A DNA stretch of 64,000 nucleotides from Anderseniella sp963700735 (GTDB taxonomy: Bacteria; Pseudomonadota; Alphaproteobacteria; Rhizobiales; Aestuariivirgaceae), in contig CAVOYR010000004.1 in NCBI GenBank assembly GCA_963700735.1, positions 310,001 through 374,000 of the forward strand, in the 5' to 3' direction. Of this stretch, positions 29,120-37,540 are shown in pieces. The notes beneath the pieces are model-generated. The model ran no database searches. It had not been told where the DNA came from and was given only the letters and a program-made list of their open reading frames with translations. A program made the translations under genes and the position numbers. How positions within the stretch are numbered: position 1 is the stretch's first letter; each line of letters starts with the position of its first letter.

Positions 29120-29793
29120 CGTTTTCCATCGCAGGCCACTGCACCCGTACCGGCATGTTCGGGGTTGCCATCACGACCTCGTCGATCTGTGTCGGCGCGC
29201 GGTGTCCGCATGCGCGCGCAGGCGTGGGGGCCGCAGCCACCCAGAACGTCACCGATCCCACGCTGGGCACGAAGGTGCTGGACGCCATCGCCACCGGTGC
29301 CAGCGCGGCACAGGCTGTCGCCACTGTGTCGGCGTCTGCGCCGTTTGCCGATTACCGGCAGTTGCTGGCGGTTGATGCCAACGGCGTCACCGGGCATTTC
29401 ACCGGAGCCAATATCCTCGGCACCAACAACGTCTCACCGGGCGAGCACTGCATTGCAGCCGGCAACCTGTTGTCCAGCAAGGCGGTGCCGGTTGCCATGT
29501 CGGACGCCTTCGCGGCCCACGCGGACCAGCACCTGGCCGAACGCCTGTTGCGCGCGCTGGAGGCGGGCGTCGCCGCCGGTGGCGAGGAGGGCGACGTGCA
29601 TTCGGCGGCACTGCTGGTGGTGCACGAACAGCCGTTCCCGCTGGTGGACCTTCGCTGCGACTGGGACGACGTGGACCCGATTGCCAGGCTGCGCGGCCTG
29701 TGGGAGGCCTATTCGCATGAAATGCAGGCGTATCTCGACCGCGCGCTCAACCCGTCCGTTGCGCCGTCCTATGGGGTACCGGGAGACGAATAG
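29116..29793 (+). CDS. DUF1028 family protein (predicted Ntn-type hydrolase)
   Basis: This 225-residue protein has the DUF1028 pattern: the N-terminal TFSIAGHCTRTGMFGVAITT, the conserved SICVGARCPHARAGVGAAATQN, and GANILGTNN. The family is predicted to have an Ntn-hydrolase fold in which the second residue, here Thr2, would be the nucleophile after Met removal. Members often occur with RidA and amidohydrolases. It overlaps the Rieske gene (ATGA), so it very likely belongs to the same pathway. The substrate is unknown. Confidence 0.9.
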   Translation: MTFSIAGHCTRTGMFGVAITTSSICVGARCPHARAGVGAAATQNVTDPTLGTKVLDAIATGASAAQAVATVSASAPFADYRQLLAVDANGVTGHFTGANILGTNNVSPGEHCIAAGNLLSSKAVPVAMSDAFAAHADQHLAERLLRALEAGVAAGGEEGDVHSAALLVVHEQPFPLVDLRCDWDDVDPIARLRGLWEAYSHEMQAYLDRALNPSVAPSYGVPGDE

Positions 29794-29815
29794 CCGGAAA
29801 CCGTGCAACCCGCAG

Positions 29816-29840
29816 TGAACCTTGTATCTGCGCCTACGTT
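29816..29840 (+). promoter_or_regulatory. Candidate ECF-sigma promoter for the sigma/anti-sigma operon
   Basis: TGAAC (29816-29820) and CGTT (29837-29840) are spaced by 16 bases, close to the GAAC...CGTT pattern of many ECF promoters, and lie 42 bases before the GTG start of the sigma gene. This would allow self-activation. A related pair precedes the fasciclin gene at 31191-31217. Confidence 0.4.
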
Positions 29841-29882
29841 CAGTACCCTGTGCGGATCTGTTCACCCTTGCGAGTGCCTGCC

Positions 29883-30425
29883 GTGTCGACGCCTGAAACC
29901 ATCGAGCGATTGCTTGCGCGGATAAGCCTGCGCGAGCGCGATGCGTTGCGCGACCTTTACCAGCACACCAATGCGAAACTATTCGGCATCCTGCTGCGTC
30001 TATTGAAGGACAGGCAGGAAGCCGAGGATGCGCTGCAGGAGGTCTATGCCAAGGTCTGGTACAAGGCAGACACCTACTCGCGGCGCGGTCTGAGTCCGAT
30101 GTCCTGGCTGATTGCCATCACCCGCAATCATGCAATTGATATCCTGCGTGCGCGCAAGCCCGCCGCCGACCCCATCGACGAAGCCCACGCCATCGCCAGC
30201 GCGGAGGCCTCGCCGGAGGATGTCGCGGTGCTCAGGTCCGAGGGCCGCCGGATCGGCGAGTGCATGGAGGAACTGGACCAGCGCCACGCCCAGGCGGTAG
30301 TCCGGGCCTACGTGCACGGCAACAGTTATGACGAACTGGCGGCACACTACGGCGTGCCGCTCAACACCATGCGAACCTGGCTGCGCCGCAGCCTGATCAA
30401 GCTGAAGGACTGCCTCGAAAGATGA
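29883..30425 (+). CDS. ECF-type RNA polymerase sigma factor (SigK-like)
   Basis: This 180-residue sigma-70 family factor has region 2 (LYQHTNAKLFGILLRLLKD, QEAEDALQEVYAKVW) and region 4 (AHYGVPLNTMRTWLRRSLIKLK). The GTG start at 29883 is chosen because it begins the conserved part. The upstream in-frame start adds residues with no homology. It overlaps the next gene in an ATGA junction. Together with an RskA-like partner and a downstream fasciclin gene, this is a common gene set. Confidence 0.92.
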   Translation: MSTPETIERLLARISLRERDALRDLYQHTNAKLFGILLRLLKDRQEAEDALQEVYAKVWYKADTYSRRGLSPMSWLIAITRNHAIDILRARKPAADPIDEAHAIASAEASPEDVAVLRSEGRRIGECMEELDQRHAQAVVRAYVHGNSYDELAAHYGVPLNTMRTWLRRSLIKLKDCLER

Positions 30426-31171
30426 AGCGCCCGTCCGGCATATCGCCCGGCCTGCCCGAAAAGGACCAGGTACAGGCGGCAGAGTTCGTCACCGGCGTGC
30501 AACCGGCGGCGGAGCGCGCGGCAACGCTTGAGCGCATCCGCACAGATGCTGCGTTCGCCGCAGAGGTCGAGCGCTGGCAGGAACACCTTGCGCCCATCAC
30601 CGGCGGCATTGCCGAGGTGCCCGCGCCCGGTACCGCGTGGACTGCCATCGAGGACCGGCTGTTCGGCGCACCCGCACCCGCACCAGCACCGGCCCGCACC
30701 GCGCCTGACGGCAGCACCGGCGGCCTGCTCGGCTCGCTGGGCCTGTGGCGGGCACTGGCATTTGCGGGCCTCGCAGGCGTTGCCATCCTGGTTGCACGGC
30801 CGCAACTGCTGGCACCACCACCGGCCGCACCCGAGCGGCAACTCGCCGCCACGCTGACCTCCGCCGACCACCCGCAGCGCTTCACCGCGCTCTACAGTGG
30901 TGCCACGGGCGAGCTTGCCGTGGCCTCGGTGTCGGACCTGCCCGAGCCCGGCAAGGACTTCGAGCTGTGGCTGATCGAGGAGGGCCAGCCGCCGGTGTCG
31001 CTGGGCGTTGTGCCGCCTGCCGCGTTTACCCGCGTCGCCCTGCCGGAAACCCTGCGCGCCAGGGTGGCCGAGGGCGTGACGCTGGCCGTGACGCTGGAAC
31101 CACAGGGCGGCTCAACCACAGGCGGGCCGACGGGTCCGCTGCTGGCGGCCGGCACGATCAAGAATCTGTGA
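30422..31171 (+). CDS. RskA-like transmembrane anti-sigma factor
   Basis: This 249-residue protein has a cytoplasmic sigma-binding part (residues 1-95), a proline-rich stretch (APAPAPAPAR), a membrane helix near residues 110-128, and a periplasmic RskA C-terminal domain (GELAVASVSDLPEPGKDFEL, then VTLEPQGGSTTGGPTGPLL). The last motif is typical of the family. It holds the overlapping sigma factor inactive until a periplasmic signal triggers release. Its stop is about 95 bases before the fasciclin gene. Confidence 0.92.
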   Translation: MKRPSGISPGLPEKDQVQAAEFVTGVQPAAERAATLERIRTDAAFAAEVERWQEHLAPITGGIAEVPAPGTAWTAIEDRLFGAPAPAPAPARTAPDGSTGGLLGSLGLWRALAFAGLAGVAILVARPQLLAPPPAAPERQLAATLTSADHPQRFTALYSGATGELAVASVSDLPEPGKDFELWLIEEGQPPVSLGVVPPAAFTRVALPETLRARVAEGVTLAVTLEPQGGSTTGGPTGPLLAAGTIKNL

Positions 31172-31190
31172 TCGCCACTCCGGCAAAAAC

Positions 31191-31217
31191 CTGAAACTTG
31201 CCCGCACCGGGTTCCGT
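31191..31217 (+). promoter_or_regulatory. Candidate ECF-sigma promoter for the fasciclin gene
   Basis: TGAAAC (31191-31196) and CGTT (31214-31217) are 17 bases apart and resemble the pair upstream of the sigma operon (both share TGAA-x-C-TTG at the -35 position). This suggests that the neighbouring sigma factor transcribes the fasciclin gene. The spacing differs by one or two bases from the first site, so the call is tentative. Confidence 0.35.
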
Positions 31218-31265
31218 TGCTGCTGTCTCAATCCACGGAGATTGAGCAACAACAAGGAGCCCTCA

Positions 31266-31838
31266 ATGTTCAGCAAGACCCTGAAATCCACCATTGCCGT
31301 CGCCGCCTTTGCCGCCATTGCCGCAACCGCCGGCATGTCCGCGCAGGCCGAAGAGACCGTGATGGTGGGCGGTGCCGCGATGTACCCGTCCAAGAACATC
31401 GTCGAGAACGCCGTCAACTCGAAGGACCACACCACGCTGGTTGCCGCCGTGAAGGCAGCAGGCCTGGTCGAAACCCTGTCAGGCGCAGGCCCGTTCACCG
31501 TGTTCGCCCCGACCAACGCGGCCTTTGACGCCCTGCCGGCCGGCACCGTCGACACCCTTCTGAAGCCGGAAAACAAGGAGCAGCTGACCAAGGTGCTGAC
31601 CTGCCACGTGGTCGCCGCGGACGCCATGTCCGACGCCATCCAGAAGATGGTCGCCGATGACGGCGGCAAGCACCCGGTCAAGACCGTCGGTGGCTGCACC
31701 TGGACCGCGGAGACCAGCGACGGCAAGATCATGCTGACCGACGAGCAGGGCCGCACCGCCACCGTGACCATCGCGGACGTGGACCAGTCCAACGGCGTGA
31801 TCCACGTGATCGACTCGGTGCTGCTGCCCAAGTCGTAA
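31266..31838 (+). CDS. Exported fasciclin (FAS1) domain protein
   Basis: This 190-residue protein has a signal peptide ending near AQA (residues 26-28) and one FAS1 domain with its H1 and H2 motifs: GPFTVFAPTNAAFDALP and GVIHVIDSVLLP. FAS1 proteins act in adhesion or cell-surface interactions. A strong AGGAG precedes the ATG at 31266. Its place directly after the ECF sigma/anti-sigma pair is typical, and it is probably a main target of that sigma factor. A 7-bp GC-rich hairpin (31856-31878) follows 17 bases after the stop and may be its terminator. Confidence 0.93.
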   Translation: MFSKTLKSTIAVAAFAAIAATAGMSAQAEETVMVGGAAMYPSKNIVENAVNSKDHTTLVAAVKAAGLVETLSGAGPFTVFAPTNAAFDALPAGTVDTLLKPENKEQLTKVLTCHVVAADAMSDAIQKMVADDGGKHPVKTVGGCTWTAETSDGKIMLTDEQGRTATVTIADVDQSNGVIHVIDSVLLPKS

Positions 31839-32683
31839 CCGCCCCGCCGCTCTCTCCCGGCCCGCTACACTGGCCGGGGGACGGCTGCTGCGCCTGCTTT
31901 TGCAAGCGGCAGGTGACAGCGCAACGACCCTTCCTGCACCGGCCCCTTTCGCGTGCAGGGAGGGTTTTGTCTTGCCGGCCTGCTCCCCTCCGTCCCCGTG
32001 CCAGCCCGTGAACGGACGCAGGCACGGACGTGTCTGCGGAAAGGCAAAATGCCCGCCCAAGCAGAGGCGTCTCCCGGCAGGAGACTGCCGTGAGCGCAAT
32101 GAAAACTGGGAACCGGACGGAGCATCGCTCGGTACGGATGAATGAATTTTGTAGCACCTTGCGATGCTCCGCCCCGCGGCGTCTGCAATGGCGGCTGGAT
32201 CTATAACGAGGATTGCCTCAGGTCCCTCCCGCCTCGCCCTGCCTTGGGACGCTCTGGGAAGGCCATCACCGGCGCTCCGCGCGGGCCGGCCATAGTACCG
32301 GCCCCCCTTAGCTTTACACACCATTGCCCCGGCCGGCGGCGTCCGTTGCGCAACCGGCGGAGAACCACGAGCCCTTGCCTGACCCCCGGCACGGCTGCCG
32401 GCGGCCATTCCCCCTCACGTGTTGAGGTGGCAAGGGATGGGGAGGTGTGTAACACGGTTTAGGAATAAAGTCAAGGTGCGTGAATGGTGGTATGGCGCGG
32501 GGGTAGTTTGGGCGGATAGCAGACTTTTGTTGCGGTCCAAATCAACGACAGAAAAGGTGCCGGGAGGGGACCGTCCGATGTCCAGGTGCCAAATGTGGAG
32601 AGCGACATTCGAGCATGTCGACCATCGTGCTGCCGGGACCAGCGGGGCTGGCGCAGGAAAGCTGTGCCTAATGCGATAGCAGC
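31839..32683. other. 845-base region without a convincing gene
   Basis: The stretch between the fasciclin gene and the OLD-type gene carries several GC-rich hairpins. CCCGGCC/GGCCGGG (31856-31862 and 31872-31878) may end the fasciclin transcript. GGGCCGG/CCGGCCC (32283-32289 and 32298-32304) is a second strong stem. The open frames here have no protein-like pattern. From about 32440 the GC content falls toward that of the next gene. I see no tRNA, rRNA or clear known small RNA, although a structured RNA cannot be excluded by eye. Confidence 0.5.
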
Positions 32684-34666
32684 TTAAATTGCGAGCAGTT
32701 CGTTGAGCGCTTTAAACAGAGCTTCAGCTCGCTCAAGTGTCCTGATGACTGGATCTGCATCGCCAGCAAGCATCTCAGGATGGGTCAAAAGCCAGGAAGC
32801 CGGAGTGAAGTGGTTGTAGAGCGGTGTGGGTTCTGGAAGCACGTTAAAATACGCCTCTGTCGCCTTCACCTGACGCTCAGTATTCTCATCAGCGGCATTC
32901 AGTTTGGCTGGATCAAGCTTTTGCTCACCCTTCAGCTCGTACGTGCCATTGACAATAGCACAGAACAGCTGCGGTTCGAAAAGGTCCTCGATGTCAGCCT
33001 CTTCTTGGGTCACGAAGTCGGCTATAGAGAGCACACCGCCGTCCTTGATAATTGCGGACTTTCTGAGATTTTCCAGTTTGTTCTTGTCCTTCTTAGTATA
33101 GTCGGAGAGCGCGACTACATCGAGGCCGTTGCCTGCGAAAAGGGAAACGAACGACTGGATTTTGTCGATACCTCCAGCCGGGCACATAACCCATTTCGGA
33201 TCAAGACCGGTACGATTACGGCGGAGTAGCTCAGCCGAGAGCGCCTGCAGATAGAGTATGTCACCTGGCCCTTCGACGAGAACCGTGTGCTTTCCGATGA
33301 AGAGCGACTGGGTCAGTGAGTAGCCGAGTGCCCCCTGCAGCGGAAACACGGAATCCTTGTCGGCTTTGAGAACGTCTTCGCGCACCAAGGTGCCCGTAGG
33401 AGTGCGCCGTCCACGCCCATCGACTTCTACGAGGTCCTCTACTATCCGCGAGGCCATGATATTGTCATGCGGTACCATGAAGGGGGAGTGTGTGGAGTAG
33501 ACGATCTGGTGGTGCGGTTCGAGCTTCTCTGTGAAGTAGCGTAGCAGATCCGCTTGGGCGAGTTCGTGGAGCGTTAGACCAGGCTCGTCGAGGAGTAGGA
33601 AAACCTTACCCGTGGCATCCTTCTTCACTCGATCAAACTTGATGAGGAATGAGAAAAACCACGTAAAGCCGGCACTCCGTTCCGAGAACGAAGTGTCCGC
33701 TTTGTGGAGCACGTTGTAGATGCGGGCGCGGCCCACTTCGCCCGAGTTGAATGGCGCTGGATCGCCAGAAAGGCCGTGGGCTACGCTAATACGTATTTCG
33801 ATATCTTGGTTCTGGGTCCAATATTCGAGGATTTCCTCCGTGAGCACGTTCGACGCAGCCTGAAGTTTTGCGTTGAAGCTTTCGAAGGTGGTCGAGCCCA
33901 AAATTTCCGAGAGCGGCACGCCGGAGTATTCTAGGAACTCCCAAAAAAGCCGATCGCCCCGGTACTGCTCGTTGTTGAAGAGTGTCTTGTCGTTCGCCCG
34001 GTCGTTAAGAGATGGCAGGTGCACCATCGCATTCATGCGGTCGTAATTTGAAAAATACATGAATTGGGGAAAGTGCGGCTCGAGCATTGCCCGCGCCTTA
34101 GAGAAAATTGACTTATTCGGGTAGTTGTTCATCACGTCGAGCAAAGCCTTGTGCTTTGCGCTCGCCTCAAGCTCGGTCAACTTCTCGAGAAGCTCTTTAA
34201 ACGTCCGAGTGCTGCCGACTTGGCTCTTCTCGGAAGCAGAAAAGCCACTCTGGGAGATGATATAGGCGATAGCTTTAGCCTCGTTGATCGGGACAGCCCA
34301 AGCCGTAACGGTCGAGTTGTACGAGCGTGATATCGTTATCGTCTTGCCTGTGACCGCTTCCAAACCAAACTCGCCCTGCAACTCGTCGATCTCTTCTTGG
34401 TTCAGCTCCCAGACTGAGCTGATCACTTCTGCTTCTTTACCGTTATGCCGCTCGTTGTACCGAGCGAGATAGCGTTTCGGGTAATCGCGCTCTAGCTCAT
34501 ACGTGAACGGTGTTGCAGGATGTGGATTGAGGCCAGCTATCGCCTGTAGAACGGCGGTCTTTCCTGCCTCATTCTTACCGACGAGGCAGGTGAGATGCTC
34601 TATGGAAAACTTCCCAGAATCCTCGACCGACCGGAAGTTCTGGATACGCACACTTTTCAATTCCAT
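32684..34666 (-). CDS. OLD-family ATPase with TOPRIM nuclease-like domain
   Basis: This 660-residue protein has an ABC/SMC-like ATPase with the start MELKSVRIQNFRSVEDSG, Walker A GKNEAGKT (residues 30-37) and Walker B FLLLDEPG near residue 352, followed by STHSPFMVP. A C-terminal TOPRIM domain has VLVEGPGD near 459 and ALSDYTKKDK near 516. This is the OLD layout, a family with phage-defence and DNA-repair members. No UvrD-like partner is adjacent, so it is not a Gabija pair. Its codon use is clearly less GC-rich than its neighbours, and it is flanked by gene-poor DNA, which suggests transfer. The ATG at 34666 with a GGGGA upstream is preferred to the GTG at 34684. Confidence 0.85.
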   Translation of the reverse strand: MELKSVRIQNFRSVEDSGKFSIEHLTCLVGKNEAGKTAVLQAIAGLNPHPATPFTYELERDYPKRYLARYNERHNGKEAEVISSVWELNQEEIDELQGEFGLEAVTGKTITISRSYNSTVTAWAVPINEAKAIAYIISQSGFSASEKSQVGSTRTFKELLEKLTELEASAKHKALLDVMNNYPNKSIFSKARAMLEPHFPQFMYFSNYDRMNAMVHLPSLNDRANDKTLFNNEQYRGDRLFWEFLEYSGVPLSEILGSTTFESFNAKLQAASNVLTEEILEYWTQNQDIEIRISVAHGLSGDPAPFNSGEVGRARIYNVLHKADTSFSERSAGFTWFFSFLIKFDRVKKDATGKVFLLLDEPGLTLHELAQADLLRYFTEKLEPHHQIVYSTHSPFMVPHDNIMASRIVEDLVEVDGRGRRTPTGTLVREDVLKADKDSVFPLQGALGYSLTQSLFIGKHTVLVEGPGDILYLQALSAELLRRNRTGLDPKWVMCPAGGIDKIQSFVSLFAGNGLDVVALSDYTKKDKNKLENLRKSAIIKDGGVLSIADFVTQEEADIEDLFEPQLFCAIVNGTYELKGEQKLDPAKLNAADENTERQVKATEAYFNVLPEPTPLYNHFTPASWLLTHPEMLAGDADPVIRTLERAEALFKALNELLAI

Positions 34667-34969
34667 GAGAATCCCCAGTGACACCAGTTAAACGTTCGAG
34701 TTGCAATTACCATTGAGGATCGCGAAGTGCGAGTCATACTTCTTTACAACGTTACTGAGTATGGTCGTCGCAGATCAGAACCGTTGGCGAGCTTATTCAC
34801 TGAGTGACCGCCTTTTACATACAATGGCGCTAACTCGCTACGGATCAACTTCCGCTTTCGGGCATCAGCGGTATCTAGCTTTACGTCTGCTTTGGGGGCG
34901 CTTTGCGGTCATTCGAAACGCGCCTTCCGAACTTCAGCAAAGGGCTGAGGCTGTTCGTCAAACTATCCG
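34667..34969. other. Gene-free low-GC flank of the OLD gene
   Basis: About 300 bases with base composition like the OLD gene and unlike the high-GC glycosyltransferase gene that follows abruptly near 34970. No repeats, att-like duplications or gene remnants could be assigned by eye. It probably contains the OLD gene promoter and the right edge of the acquired segment. Confidence 0.4.
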
Positions 34970-35896
34970 CTACCCCACCCCCAGCCGCCGCCGTGCCCAG
35001 TGCAACCCCTGCTGCAGGCGGGCCGCTGCCGGCGTGATGCCGCAGCGCGCATGCAGGGCCGCAAGCCGCGCCTCGAGGTCTGCCGCGCCCGCCGCGTCGC
35101 CTTGGCCGAGCCTGTGCCGCGCCAGGTAGCGGAAGTGGCGCAGGCAGCCTTGCTCCAGCACCCGGTGCGGCAGCCGTGCGAGGCTGTCATGGCCATGCAG
35201 CAGCCGCTCGCGAATGCGCAGGTGACACTCGACCCACACCGGCATGTCCAGGTTCGCCACGCCCGACTTGTTGTCGTGCCAGATCCGGTATCGCGCCAGC
35301 CGCTGCGGCACCTCGATGACCCTGTGCCGCCCGGCGATGCGCACCCACATGTCATAGTCCTCGGCATAGGGCAGCGACGTGTCGAACAGCCCGGTCTCCT
35401 CCAGCACGCGGCGCCGGATCAGCGCGGTCGGGCAGCCGATGCGGTTGGCGATGAACAGGTCTTCCAGCGTCAGGCTGGTCACGCCGGGGCGGTCAGGCTG
35501 CTGCTCCGGCAACAGGCCGCCGGTCGCGTCCACCAGCCACATGGCGCTGCCGGCCAGCCCGATCGCGGGGTCTGAGAGCATCAGCGGCATCTGCACGGCA
35601 AGCCGGTCCGGCAACCATTCGTCGTCATCGTCGAGGATGGCGATGAACTCGCCGGTGGCGGCGTTGATGGCGGCGTTGCGCGCGGCACTCAGGCCCTGGT
35701 TGTGCTGCGCCACCACGCGGATGCGCGCGCCATACCGCGCCAGCACCTCCAGCGTGTTGTCGTGCGAGCCGTCATCAGTGACGACCACCTCGACGTCGGG
35801 CCAGGTCTGGGCCAGCGCGCTGTCGATGGCGCGGGTGACCTGGGCTGCGCGGTTGTAGGTGGGGATGATGGCGCTGACGCGCGGGGCCGCACTCAT
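34970..35896 (-). CDS. Family 2 glycosyltransferase
   Basis: This 308-residue GT-A transferase begins with SAIIPTYNRAAQVTRAIDSA and has the first Asp pair near VVTDDGSHD (residues 38-46), the metal-binding acidic cluster ILDDDDEW (89-92 are Asp) and the later acceptor motif YAEDYDMW. It has no membrane helix, so it works in the cytoplasm on an activated sugar. Its ATG overlaps the upstream GT4 stop (ATGA). It is the last gene after the M20-PqqD-repeat peptide-GT4 set and could add sugar to that peptide, although sugar-polymer synthesis is an alternative. Confidence 0.88.
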   Translation of the reverse strand: MSAAPRVSAIIPTYNRAAQVTRAIDSALAQTWPDVEVVVTDDGSHDNTLEVLARYGARIRVVAQHNQGLSAARNAAINAATGEFIAILDDDDEWLPDRLAVQMPLMLSDPAIGLAGSAMWLVDATGGLLPEQQPDRPGVTSLTLEDLFIANRIGCPTALIRRRVLEETGLFDTSLPYAEDYDMWVRIAGRHRVIEVPQRLARYRIWHDNKSGVANLDMPVWVECHLRIRERLLHGHDSLARLPHRVLEQGCLRHFRYLARHRLGQGDAAGAADLEARLAALHARCGITPAAARLQQGLHWARRRLGVG

Positions 35897-36990
35897 GCCG
35901 GGTTGGCTCCCGCCAGCCGGTCGTACAGCGCCAGCAGCCGGGCGCGCCCGTCGGCCTCGGGAAACTGCTGCACCACGTCCTCGCGCGCGGCACGCAGCCG
36001 CGCGGCGCGGCTGACCGCCGGTTCCGCTGCGGCCTTCACGAGGGCAGGGGCAAGCGCGGCAGGGTCGTCCGGGTCAACCAGCGCGCAGTGGCGCTCGATG
36101 TAGCTGCCCCGGTAGGCGGCAAGGCTGGCGCTGATCACCGGCACGCCGCAGGCGAGGGCCTCCATCACCGTGGAGGGAAACGCGTCCGCCACCGGGTAGT
36201 TGATCACCACGTCCGACAGGCCGTAGACGCCGGGCATCATCACGTGGCGCAGCTCCGGCAGCCAGTGCAGCCGGTCTGCCACGTCAAGCTCAGCGGCCAG
36301 CGCGTTGAGGCTGTCGACGCGTTCGCGCCGGTCCCAGCCACGGGTCAGCCCGATCATCAGCAGCACGGAGGTGTCGGGCAGCTGCGGCAGCGCGGTGGCG
36401 AACGCCCTGAGGATATCGTCCTGCCGGTAGCCGTCGCCCATGCCGCGGGCCGAGAAGAACACCATCGCGTCCTGCGCCACGCCGAGGGCCGCGCGCCAGT
36501 CGCGCCGCTGCCAGGCGGGTGCAGGCTTGTGGTGATTGGGGTCAATTCCGGGGCAGATCATCTCGAAGCGCGCATCGGGAAACCGGCGGGTCGCGGCGTC
36601 GTGCAGCAGGTCACCCTCGACGATCACCGCCGCTGATCCGGCGATCAGGTCCGGCACCGCCTCGTTCAGCGGGTTTGGTGACGAGACCAGCGCGTTCAGC
36701 CCGCCGAATGCCGACGACACCAGCGGGCAGAAGCCGGCCCTGATATGAAAGCCGGACAGGAACGAGAAGTTGAAGGCATGCGCAAGCTGCGGCCGCACCT
36801 CGCCCACGAGAGCGGCGAGTTCGGGCAGCGGGTCGTCGTTGGACTGGATCTGAATGTGGCGCGCCGGGCTGTCGCCGATGACATCGCCCAGGTACCCGGC
36901 CCAGGTGACCTCATGGCCGGCATCCACCGCCCAGCGGCACATGCGCCGGGCAGGAGCGGTATGTTCGGACCCGTAGAAAACCAGCCGCAT
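35893..36990 (-). CDS. Family 4-like glycosyltransferase
   Basis: This 365-residue GT-B transferase has an N-terminal acceptor domain and a C-terminal nucleotide-sugar domain with the GT4-type region DAFPSTVMEALACGVPVISAS (split here by length: key residues are E-A-L-A-C-G-x-P-V) and the signature FSARGMGDGYRQDD. No signal or membrane segment is seen. It follows the repeat peptide gene by 67 bases and is translationally coupled to the GT2 gene by an ATGA overlap. The pairing of two transferases with a PqqD-like protein and a Ser-rich repeat peptide suggests glycosylation of the peptide. Confidence 0.86.
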   Translation of the reverse strand: MRLVFYGSEHTAPARRMCRWAVDAGHEVTWAGYLGDVIGDSPARHIQIQSNDDPLPELAALVGEVRPQLAHAFNFSFLSGFHIRAGFCPLVSSAFGGLNALVSSPNPLNEAVPDLIAGSAAVIVEGDLLHDAATRRFPDARFEMICPGIDPNHHKPAPAWQRRDWRAALGVAQDAMVFFSARGMGDGYRQDDILRAFATALPQLPDTSVLLMIGLTRGWDRRERVDSLNALAAELDVADRLHWLPELRHVMMPGVYGLSDVVINYPVADAFPSTVMEALACGVPVISASLAAYRGSYIERHCALVDPDDPAALAPALVKAAAEPAVSRAARLRAAREDVVQQFPEADGRARLLALYDRLAGANPA

Positions 36991-37057
36991 GATGTGAAAA
37001 CCTTCCCGCCACGAAACATGACGGGAAGGTCAATGATGGTTCAGGACAAGTACCGCG

Positions 37058-37450
37058 TCAGACGGCGGTGTTGCCCGGCTCCGGGCTGCGTAACGACATA
37101 GTTTGGGTCGGACCACCCGAGCCGCCCGGCTCCGGGCTGCGGAACGACATAATGTCGGTCGAACCACCACCCGTGCTGCCCGGCTCCGGGCTGCGGAATG
37201 CGAAACGAAATCTTTCGACCGGCTCCGGGCTGTTGCCGTCGATGTGGACCGCGGCGGGCTTGAGGCCTTGCAGGTTGACAATGGACGGCTTGGTCCCCAT
37301 CGGCTCCGGGCTGCGGAACGACATAATGTCGGTCGAACCACCCGAGCCGCCCGGCTCCGGGCTGTTGCCGTCGATGTGGACCGCGGCGGTCATGTCGGCA
37401 ATGGCACCGGCTGGTATCAGCGAAGGGCTGCGATAGGTCTGTACTTGCAT
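37058..37450 (-). CDS. Repeat peptide, candidate multi-core precursor of a modified (RiPP-like) product
   Basis: This 130-residue protein matches no family I know. It has six exact SPEP units at residues 30, 47, 74, 87, 105 and 122 plus a degenerate first copy YRSPSL at 7. Two module types recur: VHIDGNSPEP (24-33 and 68-77) and STDIMSFRSPEP (39-50 and 97-108), often joined by Gly/Ser linkers. There is no cysteine, signal peptide or membrane helix. The start at ATG 37450 has AGGA 9 bases upstream. Because of the repeats, other frames are open too; this one is preferred for its ribosome site and its GC-rich third positions. It sits between a PqqD-like gene and two glycosyltransferases, which fits a precursor with repeated cores whose Ser or Thr residues are modified. 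A structural repeat protein is the alternative. Confidence 0.7.
   Translation of the reverse strand: MQVQTYRSPSLIPAGAIADMTAAVHIDGNSPEPGGSGGSTDIMSFRSPEPMGTKPSIVNLQGLKPAAVHIDGNSPEPVERFRFAFRSPEPGSTGGGSTDIMSFRSPEPGGSGGPTQTMSLRSPEPGNTAV
37076..37363. repeat. In-frame DNA repeats within the peptide gene
   Basis: The 12-mer CGGCTCCGGGCT starts at 37076, 37127, 37181, 37220, 37301 and 37352. Spacings are 51, 54, 39, 81 and 51 bases, all multiples of three. Longer identical blocks exist: about 42 bases from 37127 repeat at 37301, and about 35 bases from 37220 repeat at 37352. Identity at the DNA level, including third codon positions, points to recent duplication. Confidence 0.9.
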
Positions 37451-37540
37451 GGGCGAGGTTCCTGGACGTTTGATCGGAATCAGGCATGCAGGACCCCCCG
37501 GCCTCCAGCGCACCCAGAATGGCTGCAAACTACAGGCTGG

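Noticed and set aside
32201..32455. 84-residue minus-strand open frame in the large gap
   Set aside because: Arg/Pro-rich composition typical of antisense GC-rich DNA, no clear ribosome site, overlaps strong hairpins.
32684..34666. Gabija-type defence pair
   Set aside because: The OLD-type gene is alone; no UvrD-like helicase gene lies on either side.
37058..37390. Short regular repeats resembling a CRISPR array
   Set aside because: The spacings vary (39-81 bases) but are all multiples of three, the units are coding and no cas gene is near.
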